Of a DNA stretch of 64,000 nt, positions 59,081 through 64,000 are shown piece by piece; the stretch's first letter is position 1; each line of letters starts with the position of its first letter. This DNA is from Adiantum capillus-veneris (taxonomy: Eukaryota; Streptophyta; Polypodiopsida; Polypodiales; Pteridaceae): the NCBI GenBank assembly GCA_014529385.2, contig CM043953.1:75773372-75837371 (forward strand), written 5' to 3'. The notes under the pieces were generated by a model. It was not told where the DNA came from. It saw only the letters and a program-made list of their open reading frames with translations, and did not search any database. The position numbers and the translations under genes were made by a program.

Positions 59081-60904
59081 ACATGCAATATACAAAGGGG
59101 AGCAAGTCCAAAGCTTTGCAAAAATTGTGAAATTCTCACAAGGTAGACCCTTTGTGAAAAGTCAATAGGGTTGTCCTACAGAGGCACATAGGCCAAGATT
59201 AACCCTATCCTACATAAATTTTTAAATTTCTTGTGTTTTTTGCAGGTTACAGAATCTTGTGCCCTTGTGTGCTTGTTGATGCTTCGATGCCTTACCACTT
59301 AGTGACTTGGGAGGAATAGGGCCACATATATGCAATTGCACTACGTCTAACTTCCCAAGCTTCTTGTCTAACAAACTAGTGTGAGCTGATCTAGCATACA
59401 TCAAATAAATATAGTTTTTCACACATGAAAAACTAAAGTTTTGAAAAGACATGCACATAACCCAAAGAAGATAGAGCTTTTATTCCAATTAAGTTCAAAT
59501 GACCTAACCGTGATGCCACAAAGACCTAGGTAGTTAGTTGTCAATTGTGTTTTTATGTACTTGAACTTTAGGAACATGCAATGAATAAAGTGTATCACAC
59601 TTATCTCCTCTAATTAAGATCAAATATCGCTTTTGAATCTTCCATGAACCATTTCCAAGACATATGGGTAACCACAAGACATATGCCTAACAACAAAAAA
59701 TATGGTGAGATTAGGTGCATGAGTTAGAATGCTAAGAACAAACGGATAACCATTGGCAAGCTTGAGATGTACTTCTCATACACCAATAATGTCACAAGCA
59801 AAAGGAGACTAGGTAAGGACAATCTTTTAGTGGCTTCGAAGTGAAAATCCCAACAAGCATGATTATTTCTTGAAGAAAGAAACATAAGACATTACATATA
59901 GTAACATTGCATAGGAGTATTTAGTTGCATTGCAAATATTTTCATCTTAACTATCTATTACAATTAGGGCAACAATGAGACTTGAATTTTTAATGAGATC
60001 ATCTCCAACATTGACCTTTTTAGGAACATTAGTAAACATTAATTAGTTTTGTGTGATGCTAGTTGTTGGATATAGGCTATTATGTAGACTTTCAAGATCT
60101 CTAAACAAGTAATGAGGCTATCATGCATAGGAGCGGGGACAAATAGGTGTTATCATTATGTAACAACCTTCAATATGGAGAGCTTCAATGCCAATCTTGA
60201 ATAACCCATATAATATCAATAACGAACTTCAATGTGGTCATTGTAGGAAAATTCCAACAAAACACGAGGTGAGGACCTCCTTATCTTTACATATTGACAG
60301 AGGTCTCGAAACATATTAATAAAGTAGGGATTGTTAGAGAATATCGAATGGTAAAAAAATTTGCACTATATGTAAGGTATTTAACATAATGTTAGTTAAA
60401 AAGGTTTTAAGTAAGGCAATGTGATCAACATCGGTGCCTCATTCCATCCATGTGTGGATGCTACATTGTACATACAAACCTTTCACTTTATTTTAGTAAA
60501 AGGGGGATGGTTTAAATTGACTACAAGATTTAGAAGAAAGTGTAGATTGGATTTCAAATAAGGTGAGATTTCAGGATGCCCTTTTCAAAAGGAAAGTTGA
60601 AATATGGAAGACAAAATACATATATATTATCACATCAAAAATATATTGCATTTAAGAAAGAGTGAAAGCAAGTAGGAGCAAAAAGAGAGAGAGAAACTTT
60701 AAAGGTCAAAGGTGGGCACATAGTAAAGCCTTCTTAGAAGGCTAGAAAGGAATCAAATGATGAAAAAATGGTCCAAGGTTAAAGGGAAAAGATGAGGATG
60801 CCCCGCATCAAGATATTCCCCACAGTAGTAAAGGACGCTTCCAAAAATCAAAAGAGGATTTGACAATACAACAAAAGGAGAGGCTAGATAAATGAGTGAG
60901 TCCA
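59081..60904. other. Unassigned AT-rich sequence
   Basis: No convincing gene. The first half may be further decayed copia sequence. TGTTGGATATAGGCTATTAT at 60064 resembles an LTR start but has no partner. The 78-codon minus frame at 59222-59458 shows no motif. Confidence 0.4.
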
Positions 60905-60914
60905 TTTTATAATA
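60904..60914 (+). promoter_or_regulatory. TATA-box candidate of the C2 gene
   Basis: ATTTTATAATAAG, about 170 bp before the ATG at 61082, on the coding strand. Inferred from position only. Confidence 0.35.
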
Positions 60915-61081
60915 AGGATGGCTATTTCTTGGATGAGAGCTTCATCACTCGCCCCATGTCATCAGAGGCTGAGTACTAGTGGCTATGTGTGTCTGCGTGC
61001 AAGAGGCATAAAGGCAGCTTGGCCAAATATCTTCTGGTTTAGCTACACCACCCTGAGTTTCCATCATCTTTCATACAAGAC

Positions 61082-61501
61082 ATGGAGGCACCCCGGAAGC
61101 TTGTTGTGGAGATATGCTCAGCTCACAACCTCATGCCCAAGGATGGCGAAGGATCAGCAAGCGCCTACGTTCAAGTCGATTTTGGTGTTGAAAGGAGGCG
61201 GACCAAAACCAAGCCAAAGGACCTTAATCCCGTATGGGAGGAAGCTTTTGAGTTCCTATGGCTTCCTCATTCTGATGCTTCTTGTCATGATGTGTGTGTT
61301 GAAGTGACTATCTTCCATGAAATGCGAGGCCGTGCACCCAAATTCATGGGTACAGTGTGTGTTCCAGGTTCTTTGTTTGCTAAGAAAGGGGAAGAGACAC
61401 TCATTGTCCACAACTTGGAGAGATGGGGTCTTTGTTCCCAAATCAAGGGAGCGATCAGCATGAAGGTGTACTACTATACTGAAGAAGTGCCAAATGCATA
61501 A
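61082..61501 (+). CDS. Single C2-domain protein related to the first C2 of plant MCTP/QUIRKY proteins
   Basis: Intact frame of 139 residues. It starts MEAPRKLVVEICSAHNLMPK and continues DGEGSASAYVQVDFGVERRR, TKTKPKDLNPVWEEAFEFLW, and, after a loop, PKFMGTVCVPGSLFAKKGEE and IKGAISMKVYYYTEE. This matches the N-terminal C2 domain of multiple-C2 transmembrane proteins (MCTP, QUIRKY, FTIP), including the trailing W...IKG...YYY. Those proteins have three or more C2 domains and a membrane anchor in 700-1000 residues; none follow here in any frame. The loop-1 aspartate (KDG) is present, but the usual SDPY position reads SASAY, so calcium binding is doubtful. It is a separate small lipid-binding C2 gene or a truncated MCTP copy. 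Confidence 0.85.
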   Translation: MEAPRKLVVEICSAHNLMPKDGEGSASAYVQVDFGVERRRTKTKPKDLNPVWEEAFEFLWLPHSDASCHDVCVEVTIFHEMRGRAPKFMGTVCVPGSLFAKKGEETLIVHNLERWGLCSQIKGAISMKVYYYTEEVPNA

Positions 61502-63141
61502 AGCATGTCAGATTTAGGGTTTAGGCAGACCTAAGGCACAAAAACCAAGTTTGAATTGAGATTTGCACAAAGCCATGACTGCCAGAATAGAAGCCATTTT
61601 CTAACCAAGAGTTTGCAGGACACTACTGTATCAATTTATATTCGAAAGATGTTTCCATATAACTTGGATGAATTTCCATATTGTACACTAGTACGGGCAG
61701 CCTCCTTCGGCAGCCTCTCTCTCTTTCTCTCTCCCTCTTTATAGCGTGTCCAAGAGCTACTCTTATTTTTGGAATTTAGCCTCTTCCATCTCGCAGCTTG
61801 TGCCACGTGTAAAGGACAATCCCTTCCGCCATATTATGTTAGTTTAGATTTCAAAATGTTAAGAAAATAAACTTACTCCAATTTGCCGGTCCCATGTGAC
61901 ATGTCCCATGTTAAATTCGTCAAATTTCTTCATAACCTTGATTTTGGCTTCCATTTTAATTTGTTGGCTTCATTCCGCTGCAAACTTTTTTCCAGGTTCA
62001 ATCCCTTCCTCCCCCTTCCCCTCCCCCTCCCCCTCCAAAACACACACCCCTTACAACAGCATGTAATTCCACCGGCACTTCAACTTCCGAGCACACAACA
62101 ATCAAGGCAAACCATATATAATGCACCTCTGTCCTCAAAAGCAGCTAATGAAAAATCTTCATACCACAGATGGAAAAAAATCAACTTGAGGCCAAAAATG
62201 AGAGGAGAACAACCAACAACTCTAGAAATAAGCTCATGCCATGACTATAAAAGAAAGGAACGCAAAATAGACCGATCTCACTGGAGGTAACTTTCTTGTA
62301 CCACTACAAAATCATGCCATTAAAAATTATATACCGAGGAGATTATGACTCATATTTATCTGTACGTCATAATATGTTCTGGGAAAGATTCCTTTATTGC
62401 AGAAACCGGACAAATGCAATAGTTCACTCCAAAAGTCACAACAATTAAAACCCTTCCAGCTCAATCTCCTTCTGATTAACTCTTTAGCACTATGGCCCAC
62501 ACCCTTCAGCAGAGAGATGATTTTGTCATTGCAACACTATGGTATCAATAGAGCAATCCCCAATTCATGCCTTTAAAGTCGGACCTACAAGATTCTCATA
62601 CTAAACTACTTACACAGACGAGCGTTGCAACAAATGGCTAAACTTGGTAGATGAAGCAAATGGCTAAACTGGGTACATGTAGCTTCACGACAGTCACAAT
62701 GATAAATAAAATTTGAACATCACTTCAAAAAGGACTCCAAGAGAAACTTCAACAACACTCTGTTCCTTACAAAGCAACACATGCATAATCTCTGCATTCG
62801 AAAGTTTACAAAACACCTCCAATAAGGTTAAGATTTCAGAAGAATAACAGTTATGATATCCTGGCACCTTAATCAGGGGTAAGGAGTTCAATGATTTTAC
62901 AAAAAAAAATGCCTCTACAGTTTCTATCGGGAATGTTAACCACAGCAAAATTGACACTGGGTAGCAGCATCTTGTCCATGTAGGTACTTGGCATACATTT
63001 TTGTTCTATATGCTTAGCCTTATAAGTCCTTCGATGTCGAGCCTCTTCCCAATACGCATTATGCCTGCTCTCACTAGCTGCTTGTAAGTTGACATCTACT
63101 TTGCCTGCCACGCTTTGAAAAGCATGAAAAACAAAAAGAAC
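61502..63141. other. Unassigned sequence
   Basis: Includes the 3' flank of the C2 gene, a pyrimidine-rich (CCCCT)n-like tract at 62009-62037, and the region downstream of the possible minus-strand terminal exon at 63142. Frames at 61883-62290 (plus) and 62694-63111 (minus) carry no motif. Confidence 0.4.
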
Positions 63142-63356
63142 TTAAGAGTCTTTCATCACATGATCGTCTCTGTCTCCATTATCTTTCAAAGGTGAAACAT
63201 CATCCTCCTTGGATAAGGGCGCGTTTTCTGAGTCCAAAGATTTATCTGCCACTTCCACATTCTCTTGACAAGCATTCACAACCTCTGACTTCCGTTTCTT
63301 TTCTTGGCCTTTCTCCTTGGCTTCTGACTTTTTGATAGCATTGTCTTTGCGAAACT
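63142..63356 (-). CDS. Possible terminal exon with a charged tail, unknown protein
   Basis: On minus, an acceptor-like TATTCACAG (ending 63357) opens a frame EFRKDNAIKKSEAKEKGQEK followed by KKRKSEVVNACQENVEVADK and an acidic end, with a stop at 63142. The lysine-rich KKRK patch could act as a nuclear localisation signal. Upstream exons were not found; a CT tract and a GC-rich minisatellite lie next to it on the 5' side. The gene family is not recognised. Confidence 0.35.
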
Positions 63357-63382
63357 CTGTGAATATAGAATATAAGCATGGG

Positions 63383-63387
<5 letters not shown>

Positions 63388-63448
<61 letters not shown>
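63388..63448. repeat. (CT)30 microsatellite
   Basis: CT run, pure, no CA run after it. It passes into the GC-rich minisatellite. Confidence 0.95.
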
Positions 63449-63452
<4 letters not shown>

Positions 63453-63580
63453 GCGCCACTGCTGCTGCCCCCTGTGCGCGCCACTGCTTCACCCCCTGCG
63501 CGCGCCACTGCTGCTGCCCCCTGCGCGCACCACTGCTGCTGCTGTTTCACCCCCTGCGTGCTCCACTGCTGCTGCTGCTG
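63449..63580. repeat. GC-rich minisatellite
   Basis: About five units of 24-30 bp following the pattern GCGCGCCACTGCTGCTGCCC then CCT, with variants CACTGCTTCACCCCCT. Long frames in this stretch on both strands come from the repeat. Confidence 0.88.
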
Positions 63581-63812
63581 AATCCGTTGTGGCTGACCTG
63601 TTGCGACTGCACGCTGCCAAGGCTGTAGCACTTGCCGCTGCCTCACTGTTGCAGCATTACCAAGTGCACCAGGCCCGCTGCCCCCAATCTCTCACACACG
63701 GATACATACCCACACACACACTACACACATACACGCATACACACAAGTACTCCCTCTCTTCCCCTTCCCCTCTTCTTCACAATATGAAGAGAGGGTAGTT
63801 ACGAAGACAACC

Positions 63813-64000
63813 ATGTCTTCCCCCATCATCAAGACGCCGGCATCGACAATGAAGACAACCTTCATGCTCACGAACAAGAGGCTTGCACAATTGGAGAAGG
63901 ACATGAAAGAATGGCGGATGGAGAGAGAGATATGGGAGGAGGAGAAAGCCACCTTCATCAAGCTATGGAACGAAGAGAAGGAGGACATGAGAGCGGAAAT
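63813..64000 (+). CDS. Start of a coiled-coil reading frame, cut by the window edge
   Basis: The frame opens at ATG 63813 (MSSPIIKTPASTMKTTF) and is still open at 64000 (62 codons). From residue 20 it is highly charged with heptad-like spacing (LAQLEKDMKEWRMEREIWEE, KATFIKLWNEEKEDMRAE), which predicts a coiled coil. It could be the start of a gene or of a Gag-like protein. A pyrimidine-rich leader (63750-63780) precedes it. Confidence 0.45.
   Translation, partial: MSSPIIKTPASTMKTTFMLTNKRLAQLEKDMKEWRMEREIWEEEKATFIKLWNEEKEDMRAE

Noticed and set aside
60918-61307. Plus-strand frame of 129 codons starting upstream of the C2 gene
   Set aside because: Different frame overlapping the C2 gene; no motif, while the C2 frame is complete with family motifs.

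Overview
This is nuclear DNA of a land plant, most likely a seed plant. The evidence is nested LTR retrotransposons of plant chromovirus and copia type (the two readable primer binding sites match plant initiator-tRNA-Met), an L1-like LINE, TIR and rolling-circle transposons, and two compact genes of plant families (an SRPBCC/Bet v1-like protein and a C2 protein related to plant MCTP/QUIRKY proteins). I cannot name the species. Most of the window is decayed mobile DNA. Only two reading frames look like intact host genes (39619-40164 on minus, 61082-61501 on plus).

Layout. 1-14661: two head-to-tail Ty3/gypsy chromoviruses. Copy 1 is cut by the left edge and ends with a complete LTR at 6018. 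Copy 2 is full length with two LTRs (6156-14661). 14662-17346: unknown sequence, a copia gag remnant on minus, and a perfect-TIR hAT-like MITE inside it. 17347-23800: a canonical Helitron 3' terminus, a diverged satellite-like repeat, compound CT/CA microsatellites, a tandem duplication, a LINE 3' end and several Helitron-like 5' termini. 24535-26045: a larger relative of the MITE, split by about 1.3 kb of extra DNA.

26484-33798 (minus) is the most unusual block. It holds a decayed rolling-circle transposon of the Helentron/Helitron2 type: an RPA-like single-strand-binding gene with introns, followed by a Rep (HUH, two tyrosines), Pif1-like helicase and an endonuclease/exonuclease/phosphatase-type endonuclease in one transcription direction. 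Immediately upstream of it are gene fragments, including one exon of a DUF676 (FAM135-like) serine esterase.

36-45 kb: microsatellites, a tRNA-like SINE candidate, a copia integrase/RT remnant (minus), the SRPBCC gene with a tandemly duplicated upstream region, a dense microsatellite block including a 41-bp poly-C run, and a second locus of the satellite-like repeat ending at a Helitron-like 5' terminus. 46205-57030: chromovirus copy 3 with both LTRs truncated, fused to a different chromovirus (copy 4) that carries a CACTA-like insertion. 57.1-61 kb: a 43-bp poly-G run, short tandem duplications and a copia integrase fragment. 61-64 kb: the C2 gene, a probable terminal exon on minus, a GC-rich minisatellite and a coiled-coil reading frame running off the right edge.

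All assignments rest on reading the DNA and translated frames by eye; no database search was run. Percentages and repeat counts are by eye.
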